From an uncultured bacterium (GTDB taxonomy: Bacteria > Bacillota > Clostridia > Lachnospirales > Lachnospiraceae), in the NCBI GenBank assembly GCA_947175015.1, contig CAMWLE010000017.1:1-45313 (forward strand): DNA of 45,313 nucleotides. Reading direction: 5' to 3'. Position numbers and translations under genes: made by a program. The notes beneath the pieces were generated by a model. That model saw only the letters and a list, made by a program, of their open reading frames with translations. It made no database searches and was not told where the DNA came from. This document shows positions 17,428-24,366 of this stretch, one piece after another. Numbering within the stretch: position 1 is the stretch's first letter; each line of letters opens with the position of its first letter.

Positions 17428-17656
17428 GCGTGTATCATGACAAGGCGATGAAAACAGTTAATACTTTGGTTCATATTGTGTATTTGCTGTACAGGGCGAA
17501 TTGTGAGCATTCGATGATATTATGATATTATGTTATTGTGGATAAGGCAGGGACTTTACATACGATTCATGACATTAGAAACCACAATTCGTTACATGAT
17601 GCAAAAGTCGTGTGTGGGTTTAGCCGAAATAATAAGAGAAGACAATGAGGTGGGGC

Positions 17657-18382
17657 ATGAAGGTGGCAATTTGTGATGAGGAAAAAGAAAGCAGCGCGTT
17701 GCTGTGCCATTTGATCCGACAGCAGGAGCCGGATTGTGAGGTGGTATGTTTCGACAGCAGCAGACAATTCCTGGAGGCGAGGCAACATTATGACATTTTG
17801 CTGCTGGATATACAAATGGAAGAAATGCGGGGAATCGAGGTGGCGAGAGCCATACGTATGAAAAAAGACAAAACCATCCTTATTTTTGTGACAGCGCTGA
17901 AAGAATATGTTCCGGAGGCGTTTGATGTGTCAGCGTTTCACTATCTGTTAAAGCCGGTTGTAGCAGAGAAATTTTGTACGGTATTTGAAAATGCAGTCAA
18001 AGAGGTGCGGAAATTACAGTGTCTTGAGGAAGAACAGCTTTTTTTTCATACGAAAACCAAAAGTTTTACGTTGCAGAAAAAGGATATCTTGTATGTGGAA
18101 AGCAGAAAACGTAAGGTGGACATCCATACAGCAGGGGAGGCGTATACGGTGTATGCCACCATGAAATATATGGAAGAACAGTTAGGGCAGGATTTTTACA
18201 GATGCCACAGGGGATATCTGGTAAATATGGCTTATGTGTTGGAATATGGAGAAGGAACGATTCGTCTGCAGAACGGCGAAAGTGTCTTTGTGGCAAGAGA
18301 GAAATATTCTCAATTTGTAAAGACATATACACAATATATAGAGAAGACAGGAAATGTAAGAAGTGTCAGTCATGAGAAGTAG
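17657..18382 (+). CDS. LytTR-family response regulator (orphan)
   Basis: 241 residues from ATG 17657 (GAGGTGG upstream; ATG 17645 is less well placed). Receiver domain 1-120: acidic pair DEEK near 7-10, phosphoacceptor Asp in ILLLDIQMEEMRG, Thr/Lys positions in IFVTALKEY and YLLKPV. LytTR DNA-binding domain from about 130: KKDILYVES, KVDIHT, TMKYMEEQL, FYRCHRGYLVNMAYV and AREKYSQF. Such regulators are phosphorylated by a membrane sensor kinase and bind tandem direct repeats in promoters. No kinase gene is adjacent. The stop codon lies at the start of a tandem repeat array, and the last codons (GAG AAG TAG) recur 70 bp downstream. Confidence 0.9.
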   Translation: MKVAICDEEKESSALLCHLIRQQEPDCEVVCFDSSRQFLEARQHYDILLLDIQMEEMRGIEVARAIRMKKDKTILIFVTALKEYVPEAFDVSAFHYLLKPVVAEKFCTVFENAVKEVRKLQCLEEEQLFFHTKTKSFTLQKKDILYVESRKRKVDIHTAGEAYTVYATMKYMEEQLGQDFYRCHRGYLVNMAYVLEYGEGTIRLQNGESVFVAREKYSQFVKTYTQYIEKTGNVRSVSHEK

Positions 18383-18519
18383 ACAGAAAATGCAGAAAGA
18401 GTCAGTTGTAGAAAGCAGTCAGGAAATGCAGAAAGAGTCAGTCGAGAAGTAGACAGAAAATGCGGAAAGAGTCAGTTGTAGAAAACGGTCAGGAAATGCA
18501 GAAAGCATGAGTCGTGGGA
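18381..18519 (+). repeat. Four tandem ~35-bp imperfect repeats after the LytTR gene
   Basis: Units begin at 18381, 18417, 18451 and 18487 and share CAG-AAATGC-GAAAG plus AGTCAGT. Units alternate in two subtypes, so the array is also a 70-bp higher-order duplication. The copied segment includes the CDS stop codon. No ORF of note; not CRISPR because there are no unique spacers. The rest of the gap to 18608 is short. Confidence 0.8.
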
Positions 18520-18607
18520 AACAGGTTTGCGGCAGCGCTGTGTTCGCAGACTTAATATATATTTTACAATATTCACATAATAAAAACAGCGCAGAAATGA
18601 GGGAAAT

Positions 18608-19279
18608 ATGAGAATCAGAAGTATGATGGGCAGAAGAACCACCACCAAAATGGTGAGCAATAGCAGGAGGAAGGCGGGCATGCCTTCCAGCAGGTTAAGC
18701 AGTCGCAATTCGTTGGTGAATTATCTGCAGAAGGATGGGTTGGGAATCAGTTCCAGACTTGGAGCAATGAATGCCAACAGTATTCAGTCCAATATAACAC
18801 AGAGGAGCAATGCTGCCAAATTACAGAGCTCATCCAGTTTGTTGCAGCAGCAGACGCAGTTGTTGGGGGAGAAGGTTGACCAGGGGAGCGGTACGATTAC
18901 TTCTACAACCTCAAGTGTAGTGGAGAAATTTAATGAGACGATGAAGAATTTGAGGAATTCTTCTGGTGCATTGAATGACTATTATCTGCGGTCAATGAAG
19001 GAAATTGCTTTGACTAATAAGAAGGCTTTGTCAGAAATCGGTATCACTGTAGGAGCCGATGGCAGTCTTGCTTTGGACAAGGAAAAATTGGAAAGTGTGG
19101 AAGGAGAGAAGGTCAAGGCGCTTCTTGGGTCCGAGGGTGTTTTCGTAAAGCGGGTAGGCATTGTGGCCTCCAGAGTAGCGGATAACGCAAAGGCAAGTAT
19201 GGAGAGCGCTTCCAGCAGGTATAATTCCAGTGGAAATTTGACGAATTCCTATTTGAGTAAGTATAATTATCGTGGTTAG
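18608..19279 (+). CDS. Short FliD C-terminus-like (flagellar cap-related) protein
   Basis: 223 residues. The C-terminal half, from ALNDYYLRSMKEIA through LSEIGITVGADGSLALDKEKL to EKVKALLGSEGVFVKRV, follows the pattern of the flagellar hook-associated protein 2 (FliD) C-terminal domain. The first 60 residues are basic and Ser/Arg-rich with no signal peptide, and residues 65-120 are Ser/Gln-rich helix. True FliD has 400-900 residues, so this lacks the cap's exposed domains. It may be a FliD-like partner or a chaperoned secretion substrate. The following gene starts 62 bp on and is probably co-expressed. Confidence 0.5.
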   Translation: MRIRSMMGRRTTTKMVSNSRRKAGMPSSRLSSRNSLVNYLQKDGLGISSRLGAMNANSIQSNITQRSNAAKLQSSSSLLQQQTQLLGEKVDQGSGTITSTTSSVVEKFNETMKNLRNSSGALNDYYLRSMKEIALTNKKALSEIGITVGADGSLALDKEKLESVEGEKVKALLGSEGVFVKRVGIVASRVADNAKASMESASSRYNSSGNLTNSYLSKYNYRG

Positions 19280-19341
19280 TGTCAAAAGATTTTTCAGGCG
19301 CCTTAGCGCTTTGGTATCATATTGTGGAAGGAGTGCGAACA

Positions 19342-19986
19342 GTGAAAATTGGTGCATATATGACCGCAGGACAGTCACTTGTAAAGCCCAAAACCCAAAA
19401 GGAGCAGGGCAAACGCTTTGCTGAGGGAAATTATCTGCAGGCTGCAGATAGTGACAAGGTATGGACAATGCAGAGCAGCAGGCTGCAGAAATTAAATAAT
19501 GCTTATAAAGAAGATGAAACGAGTGAAAATTCTGATGCAGGGGAAGAAACTAAGGACAGGTCAGAGGCGTTGAAAATAGTTCAGGCAGTCATGTCAGGGG
19601 GGAAAAATCCCATAGAAGAATTGAGAAAAGCGCCTAAAGTCCCCTATGAACATTTGGCCAAGGATGGTGTGATCGACTATAATGGGGTTCGCTTTGTATG
19701 TGATGAGAAAACCAATAGTATCTGTCTGGGAGATATGTCAGATGAGAAAAACGTATTGAATATACCACTTTCCGGCGGAGGTCATTTGAAGGTCAATCGT
19801 GCAAATCTGGGACAATTGTCCAAGGCGGCGGGAATGTTCTCACCGGAGGATCTGAATTTGATCATGCGTGCCATTGCCTTGGATACTAAGCTTCAGGCTA
19901 CGGAGAAAGAAATCGAAGATACGGAGGCAAGTGTCGGAAACCAGCTGCAGGGAGATGGAGAAGCGGCGGAAGAGGAAAGTGCATAA
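19342..19986 (+). CDS. Hypothetical protein, partner of the FliD-like gene
   Basis: 214 residues from GTG 19342, chosen because AAGGAG lies 8 bases upstream; the frame extends to 19279 without such a site. Not recognised. It is hydrophilic, with an acidic stretch (EDETSENSDAGEETKDRSE) near residue 60, a globular middle with YNGVRFVCDEKTNSICLGDM and LNIPLSGGGHLKVNRANLGQLSKAAGMFSPED, and an acidic C-terminus. No signal peptide or membrane segment. Its location between a FliD-like gene and a terminator suggests a flagellar or secretion link, but only by neighbourhood. Confidence 0.6.
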   Translation: MKIGAYMTAGQSLVKPKTQKEQGKRFAEGNYLQAADSDKVWTMQSSRLQKLNNAYKEDETSENSDAGEETKDRSEALKIVQAVMSGGKNPIEELRKAPKVPYEHLAKDGVIDYNGVRFVCDEKTNSICLGDMSDEKNVLNIPLSGGGHLKVNRANLGQLSKAAGMFSPEDLNLIMRAIALDTKLQATEKEIEDTEASVGNQLQGDGEAAEEESA

Positions 19987-20053
19987 TATTTCGTAAGAAA
20001 CATTAATAAGAGCAGGAAGAAACATCAAAAGAAACATCAAGAAATATATCAAG

Positions 20054-20083
20054 GGACACTTTATATAAAGAAGTGTCCTTTTT
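20054..20083 (+). terminator. Rho-independent terminator
   Basis: GGACACTT (20054-20061) pairs with AAGTGTCC (20071-20078), followed by T5. It ends the 18608-19986 unit. The remaining gap to 20389 is AT-rich and includes the small frame at 20092 and a possible -10 TATACT at 20353-20358. Confidence 0.85.
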
Positions 20084-20091
20084 GTATCGTG

Positions 20092-20247
20092 ATGAAGAAC
20101 GGCGAACAGCTAATGGTGGAAGGATATCATAAAAGCTTACTATGGCAAAGATTTGGCAGTGGTACATGCAGCCAGACAGAGGATGTGTTCATCATGGTGA
20201 CATACGAGGAGGGAACATATAGTGAATGCTTGTATATGTCACAATAA
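20092..20247 (+). CDS. Small open reading frame of 51 codons, possibly a gene remnant
   Basis: ATG 20092 to TAA 20247 encodes a hydrophilic 51-residue peptide (MKNGEQLMVEGYHKSLLWQR...). It begins 8 bases after a terminator and has no ribosome binding site, so translation from this start is doubtful. The composition looks protein-like in the middle (EDVFIMVTYEEGTYSECLYM), which fits the end of a deleted gene at the edge of the AT-rich island. Not recognised. Confidence 0.25.
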   Translation: MKNGEQLMVEGYHKSLLWQRFGSGTCSQTEDVFIMVTYEEGTYSECLYMSQ

Positions 20248-20388
20248 AAGTGTACAAAATACTTTAAAATTTTATTGCCAAAACGGTAATGGAATACTAA
20301 AATATGTGTAAGAAAGTATATGCAGCCAAAAAGCCATACATGATTTAGGTTATATACTGGAATCAGCATATGAAAATAGGAGGGGCAT

Positions 20389-21798
20389 ATGAAGATAAAG
20401 ATCATAAATTTCGGACCGCTAAAGGAATTTGAATTTGATCTGTCAAAAAAATTCATAGCCATATATGGAAATAATAATATAGGAAAATCATACGCCATGC
20501 AAGCAGTATACTTGCTCTTAAGGACATTTGCAGGCTTTGGGAGTTCTTATTCTACTCAATTGCATGGGCAGTCATATTTGATTAGAGGCGGGATTCTCAT
20601 TGAGGATGATGTAGAAATATTGGAAAAATTAGTACAGGATTTTATAGAAGGTGACATGTCTGAAAAAGAAGTAACAAATGAAATCAGGAAGATACTGCAT
20701 GGATGGATTTCGAAGATGATTATGCCATATTTTATGAATGCCTGCGGAAACACATTTGGTAATTTCCAAAGACTGTTAGAGAAAAATCCGCATATATATC
20801 TGGAGTGTCAAGAATATAAAATAGATATTGATATGGCAAAAGAAATAGTGGGGGGAGACACACAATTACTTCCTGTTCGCTTGAAAAAAACGGAAAGTAA
20901 TATGCACGCATCCAGAAAGTGTGGAACGCATTTGGATATTTATGTCTATCATGATGAAATTGACAGACCAATGGAGGTATTGTATGATTGGATAATCGAA
21001 CTGCAATCAAAAATGATTTCCATATTTACATGGGAATTTAACCAAGTGTATTTTTTGCCTGCATCCAGGTCAGGTATTTACAGCGGGATGAATGCCTTTG
21101 GAGCCATAGTGGCGGAATTGTCCCGAAACAGAGCTGTTTTGACAAAGAAGATAGAATTGCCAGGATTATCGGAACCAATCTCGGATTATTTTATATCATT
21201 ATCCAATATAGCCAATTTGCCAAATGCAACAATGAAAAATACCGGAGGATTATCAGACTATTGTGCTAAAATAGAAGATACTATTTTGAATGGAAAAGTT
21301 CAATTTGATAAGGGGAAAAATGCGTTGATATATGTCCCCAATGACTTGAATACTGCCTTTGAAATGACGGAAGTTTCATCAATGGTGTCGGAAGTTTCCC
21401 CGATTGTGGCCTTTCTGAAGTATATTATAGGTTCCCGCAGGGCAACGGCGCGAAATAATGCGATTCTGTTTATAGAAGAACCAGAAGCTCATCTGCATCC
21501 AGCGAACCAAATTAAACTTGTAGAAATCTTTGCTGAGTTGATTTCGGAAAATGTAACACTGGTAATGTCATCACATAGTAATTATGTATTTAACAAGCTA
21601 AATAATTTGATTTTATCTAAGAAACTGGACTACAAAATTTATCAGCCTGTTTTCCTCGAACAGGGAGATGGGGGAAGCAGTTCAAAGGTACTGCCCATTG
21701 ATGAATGTGGGGCGGATGATGAGAATTTTATGGATGTGAGTGAGGAATTGTATCAGGAAAGAGAAACTATCATACAGAATTTTAACTTGGGAGAATGA
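20389..21798 (+). CDS. OLD-like/AAA_21 ATPase
   Basis: 469 residues; AGGAGGGG 5 bases before the ATG. It opens MKIKIINFGPLKEFEFDL and has Walker A GNNNIGKS at 27-34, as in SMC/ABC-type ATPases of the OLD/RecF group. Walker B is AILFIEEPEAHLHP with the catalytic Glu pair at 363-364, then VTLVMSSHSNYVFN with the switch histidine. A Toprim domain, which true OLD nucleases carry, is not seen; only about 50 residues follow the switch. So it is an ATPase subunit needing a partner, and the next gene starts 3 bp later. Comparable ATPase-plus-effector pairs (Septu, PARIS, retron Eco8-like) are phage-defence systems. Composition is more AT-rich than the flanks. Confidence 0.85.
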   Translation: MKIKIINFGPLKEFEFDLSKKFIAIYGNNNIGKSYAMQAVYLLLRTFAGFGSSYSTQLHGQSYLIRGGILIEDDVEILEKLVQDFIEGDMSEKEVTNEIRKILHGWISKMIMPYFMNACGNTFGNFQRLLEKNPHIYLECQEYKIDIDMAKEIVGGDTQLLPVRLKKTESNMHASRKCGTHLDIYVYHDEIDRPMEVLYDWIIELQSKMISIFTWEFNQVYFLPASRSGIYSGMNAFGAIVAELSRNRAVLTKKIELPGLSEPISDYFISLSNIANLPNATMKNTGGLSDYCAKIEDTILNGKVQFDKGKNALIYVPNDLNTAFEMTEVSSMVSEVSPIVAFLKYIIGSRRATARNNAILFIEEPEAHLHPANQIKLVEIFAELISENVTLVMSSHSNYVFNKLNNLILSKKLDYKIYQPVFLEQGDGGSSSKVLPIDECGADDENFMDVSEELYQERETIIQNFNLGE

Positions 21799-21801
21799 TG
21801 A

Positions 21802-22374
21802 ATGGTTACAAAGATAAAGAATAATCCACGTCTGCGGATTTATTTAAGGAGCAGGATAGAGGATGAAGGAATAGAAGTAGGAGTAGATGAAGGTTTGAGT
21901 GAAAATGAATATGTTGGCATTAAAGTTGATGGTTATTACAATGGCCTGCATCAGGCAGTAATTCCGAAATCTGTTGATTATGTAGTAGTGGTTGATAATT
22001 CCTGTGATTCCTATAATTTGTATATTCTGGAAATGAAAAATGTTAATTCTCCTCAAAAGCTCATTATCAAAGACATACAGGAGAAGTTTGCCAACACCAT
22101 TTCTGATTTTCTTTCGGAGGAATTTAAGGAGATATTTTTGGCAGACAGGTATAAGTATAAGGACATAAAGCTGTATCTGGTTTCGGATGTATATGGTATA
22201 GGCGGAAAATACCAGACCCATAAGGAATACATGCAACATCTGGAGAGAATCAATAAAAAAGATTCTCTAAAGGTTGACAGAAATTTGGGGAGTAAAATAT
22301 ATAAATTCAGAAACAAGTATCTAAGGATTGAGTACGACATTCCGCCCAACCCTGTTATTAAGAAATCCTTTTAG
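21802..22374 (+). CDS. Putative PD-(D/E)xK-like nuclease partner of the ATPase
   Basis: 190 residues, not assigned to a named family. Near the middle, VDYVVVVDNSCDSYNLYILEMKN has the spacing of a restriction-endonuclease-like core: Asp59 at the start of a strand, then Glu77-Met-Lys79 on the next strand. A helix follows (DIQEKFANTISDFLSEEF), then another strand (DIKLYLVSD). The N-terminus is charged (RLRIYLRSRIEDEG). It starts 3 bp after the ATPase stop and shares its AT-rich composition, so the two form one unit. The nuclease idea rests on a short motif and needs a structural model; an alternative is a sensor or antitoxin-like subunit. Confidence 0.55.
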   Translation: MVTKIKNNPRLRIYLRSRIEDEGIEVGVDEGLSENEYVGIKVDGYYNGLHQAVIPKSVDYVVVVDNSCDSYNLYILEMKNVNSPQKLIIKDIQEKFANTISDFLSEEFKEIFLADRYKYKDIKLYLVSDVYGIGGKYQTHKEYMQHLERINKKDSLKVDRNLGSKIYKFRNKYLRIEYDIPPNPVIKKSF

Positions 22375-22454
22375 ACGCTGACAAGTAGTATGAAAACGGG
22401 CACAGATAAAAATCTGCTCTGGGTTGAGGTAGATTTGATATAGGGAGGAAATAG

Positions 22455-22934
22455 ATGCGCAGCAATATGTATACACTTTGTTATATCGAGAAGGATGACT
22501 GTTACCTCATGTTGCATCGGGTGAAAAAGGAGAAGGATATCAACAAGGACAAGTGGATTGGGGTGGGGGGACATTTTGAAGAGGGGGAATCGCCGGAGGA
22601 GTGTCTGTTGCGGGAAGTGCATGAGGAAACCGGACTGGAACTGACTTCATGGAAACTACGGGGGATTATTACTTTTTGTACGGATGTGGCACCTGTAGAA
22701 TATATGTTTCTCTATACGGCGGACGGCTATCAGGGAGTCCTTGCGGATTGTGATGAAGGCGATTTGGAATGGGTGGAGAAATCTAAAGTATATGAGCTGC
22801 CTATTTGGGAGGGAGATGCCATATTTCTCCGTTTGCTGGAGACAGAAGCGGGCTTTTTCTCTTTGAAACTCTGTTATCAGGGGGATAAGCTTGTGGAGGC
22901 TGTTTTAGACGGGAAGGTGTTCCAAACGGATTGA
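22455..22934 (+). CDS. Nudix hydrolase (MutT/8-oxo-dGTPase-like)
   Basis: 159 residues with GGGAGG before the ATG. The complete Nudix box is visible, GGHFEEGESPEECLLREV then HEETGLEL, which matches GX5EX7REUXEEXGU and binds the metal ions for cleavage of a nucleoside diphosphate linked to another group. Its length and the early CYIEKDDCYLMLHRVKKEKD fit the MutT/NUDT1-like branch acting on oxidised purine nucleotides, but substrate is uncertain in this family. It stands alone; a regulator promoter follows 18 bp after the stop. Confidence 0.92.
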   Translation: MRSNMYTLCYIEKDDCYLMLHRVKKEKDINKDKWIGVGGHFEEGESPEECLLREVHEETGLELTSWKLRGIITFCTDVAPVEYMFLYTADGYQGVLADCDEGDLEWVEKSKVYELPIWEGDAIFLRLLETEAGFFSLKLCYQGDKLVEAVLDGKVFQTD

Positions 22935-22951
22935 ATAGTGAGATATTTCTC

Positions 22952-23014
22952 TTGACAATGTAATTTTAAAATGCTATAAGTGTATTAATATAATTAATAC
23001 ACTTATAGCATTTT
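22952..23014 (+). promoter_or_regulatory. GntR/ABC operon promoter with 22-bp perfect palindromic operator over the -10
   Basis: TTGACA (22952-22957), 17 bp, TATAAG (22975-22980). The -10 lies inside the left arm of a perfect inverted repeat, 22968-22989 and 22993-23014, with a 3-base loop; the core is AGTGTATTAAT...ATTAATACACT. Repressor bound here would block RNA polymerase. The next gene encodes a YtrA-type GntR regulator, so autorepression is the simple reading. As RNA the palindrome could also terminate transcription from the Nudix gene (right arm ends in TTTT). Confidence 0.8.
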
Positions 23015-23092
23015 GTATACAAATGAGTGATTTGGTGAAGTGCAGTGTGTTTGGCGCTTCAGAATGAAAAGAATGTAAGAAAGGGGATTGGC

Positions 23093-23467
23093 ATGATTCT
23101 GTTAGATTATCGGGATAAACGTCCTATCTATGAGCAGGTAGTGGAGAAGCTGGAGAAGATGATTATCAGCGGCGGGATGGAACCGCTTACCAGAATGCCC
23201 AGCGTGCGAAGTCTTGCTATGGAACTGTCCGTGAATCCCAATACAATCCAACGTGCATATGCGCAGTTGGAACAGGACGGCTATCTCTATACGGTATCCG
23301 GCAGGGGCAGTTATGTGACAGCAGAGAATGAGTGGCGGGAGAATAAACAGAGCAAAGTGTTGAAAGAATGGCAGAATATTACCCAGCAGGCGAAAGAAGC
23401 AGGACTTACAGAAGAACAGCTTGCGGAATATCTGCATCAGATATATGAGGAGACACAGACATTATGA
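23093..23467 (+). CDS. YtrA-subfamily GntR transcriptional regulator
   Basis: 124 residues from ATG 23093 with AAGGGG upstream; the frame starts earlier at 23045 without one. The N-terminal winged helix is typical: YEQVVEKLEKMIISGGMEPLTRMPSVRSLAMELSVNPNTIQRAYAQLEQDGYLYTVSGRGSYV (given in outline: MPSVRSLA, VNPNTIQRAY, GYLYTVSGRGSYV). Only about 45 residues follow, which is the YtrA class with a dimerisation helix and no ligand domain. These regulators usually repress an adjacent ABC transporter induced by cell-wall-active antibiotics. The stop overlaps the next start (ATGA), showing translational coupling. Confidence 0.93.
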   Translation: MILLDYRDKRPIYEQVVEKLEKMIISGGMEPLTRMPSVRSLAMELSVNPNTIQRAYAQLEQDGYLYTVSGRGSYVTAENEWRENKQSKVLKEWQNITQQAKEAGLTEEQLAEYLHQIYEETQTL

Positions 23468-24366
23468 TTGAGTTTCAGAAAGTAAGTAAAAGTTTTGATG
23501 CGGTAAAGGCTGTTGATAATATCAGCGCATCCATAGAGGAAGGACATGTTTTTGGCCTGATAGGGACGAATGGCGCCGGAAAATCTACTCTGATGCGGCT
23601 GCTCTGCGGCGTATTTAAGCCTGACGAAGGCAGCATAACTGTGGATGGAGAGCCTGTCTATGACAATCCTTCGGCAAAGGCGAAGATATTCTATATTTCC
23701 GATGAGCAATATTTCTTCAAAAGCGGTACCCCAAAGGATATGCTTCGCTTTTATCAAACTTATTATTCCGGGTTTGATGCCGGGAAATGGAAGGAATTGA
23801 TGGGAAAGTTTGGGCTGGAAAGCGGACGGAAGATACATACCTTTTCCAAAGGCATGAAAAAACAGCTTTCCGTGATCTGCGGAATCTGTGCAAACACCAA
23901 GTATCTGTTCTGCGATGAGACTTTTGACGGATTGGATCCGGTGATGCGTCAGGCGGTCAAGGCATTGTTTGTCAGGGAGATAGATGAAAGAGGGCTGACA
24001 CCTGTGATAGCTTCCCATAATCTGCGGGAACTGGAGGATATCTGTGAATATGTGGGACTGCTTCATAAAGGAGGCATTCTTTTTGAGAAGGATCTGGATG
24101 AAATGAAGCTGAATATTCACAAGATACAATGTATTGTCAAGGAGAAGGAACAACTGCCCCGAATCAGGGAAGGGCTGGATGTGGTAACGATGGATAATAG
24201 AGGGGCGCTATATACATTTACAGTCAGGGGAAAACGGGAGGATGTGGAGTCTTATATGGAACAGCAAAACCTTGTATTTTACGAATTGCTGCCGCTGTCT
24301 CTGGAAGAAATATTTATCAGCGAAACGGAGGTAAAGGGGTATGATGTCAAGACGCTTATTCTTTAA
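23464..24366 (+). CDS. ABC transporter ATP-binding protein
   Basis: 300 residues. Walker A GTNGAGKST (about 37-45), signature TFSKGMKKQLS (a divergent LSGGQ found in YtrB/BcrA-like subunits), Walker B YLFCDETFDGLD, and switch ASHNLRELED. The usual DEP reads DET here. The C-terminal 90 residues are an accessory domain common in drug-type exporters. It should power the permease encoded next, whose start lies 26 bp inside this gene. Together with the GntR regulator this resembles Bacillus ytr or BcrAB-like antibiotic-response modules; the substrate is not known. Confidence 0.93.
   Translation: MIEFQKVSKSFDAVKAVDNISASIEEGHVFGLIGTNGAGKSTLMRLLCGVFKPDEGSITVDGEPVYDNPSAKAKIFYISDEQYFFKSGTPKDMLRFYQTYYSGFDAGKWKELMGKFGLESGRKIHTFSKGMKKQLSVICGICANTKYLFCDETFDGLDPVMRQAVKALFVREIDERGLTPVIASHNLRELEDICEYVGLLHKGGILFEKDLDEMKLNIHKIQCIVKEKEQLPRIREGLDVVTMDNRGALYTFTVRGKREDVESYMEQQNLVFYELLPLSLEEIFISETEVKGYDVKTLIL

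Noticed and set aside
18381..18519. CRISPR array
   Set aside because: Units follow one another directly and vary throughout; there are no constant repeats with unique spacers and no cas genes.
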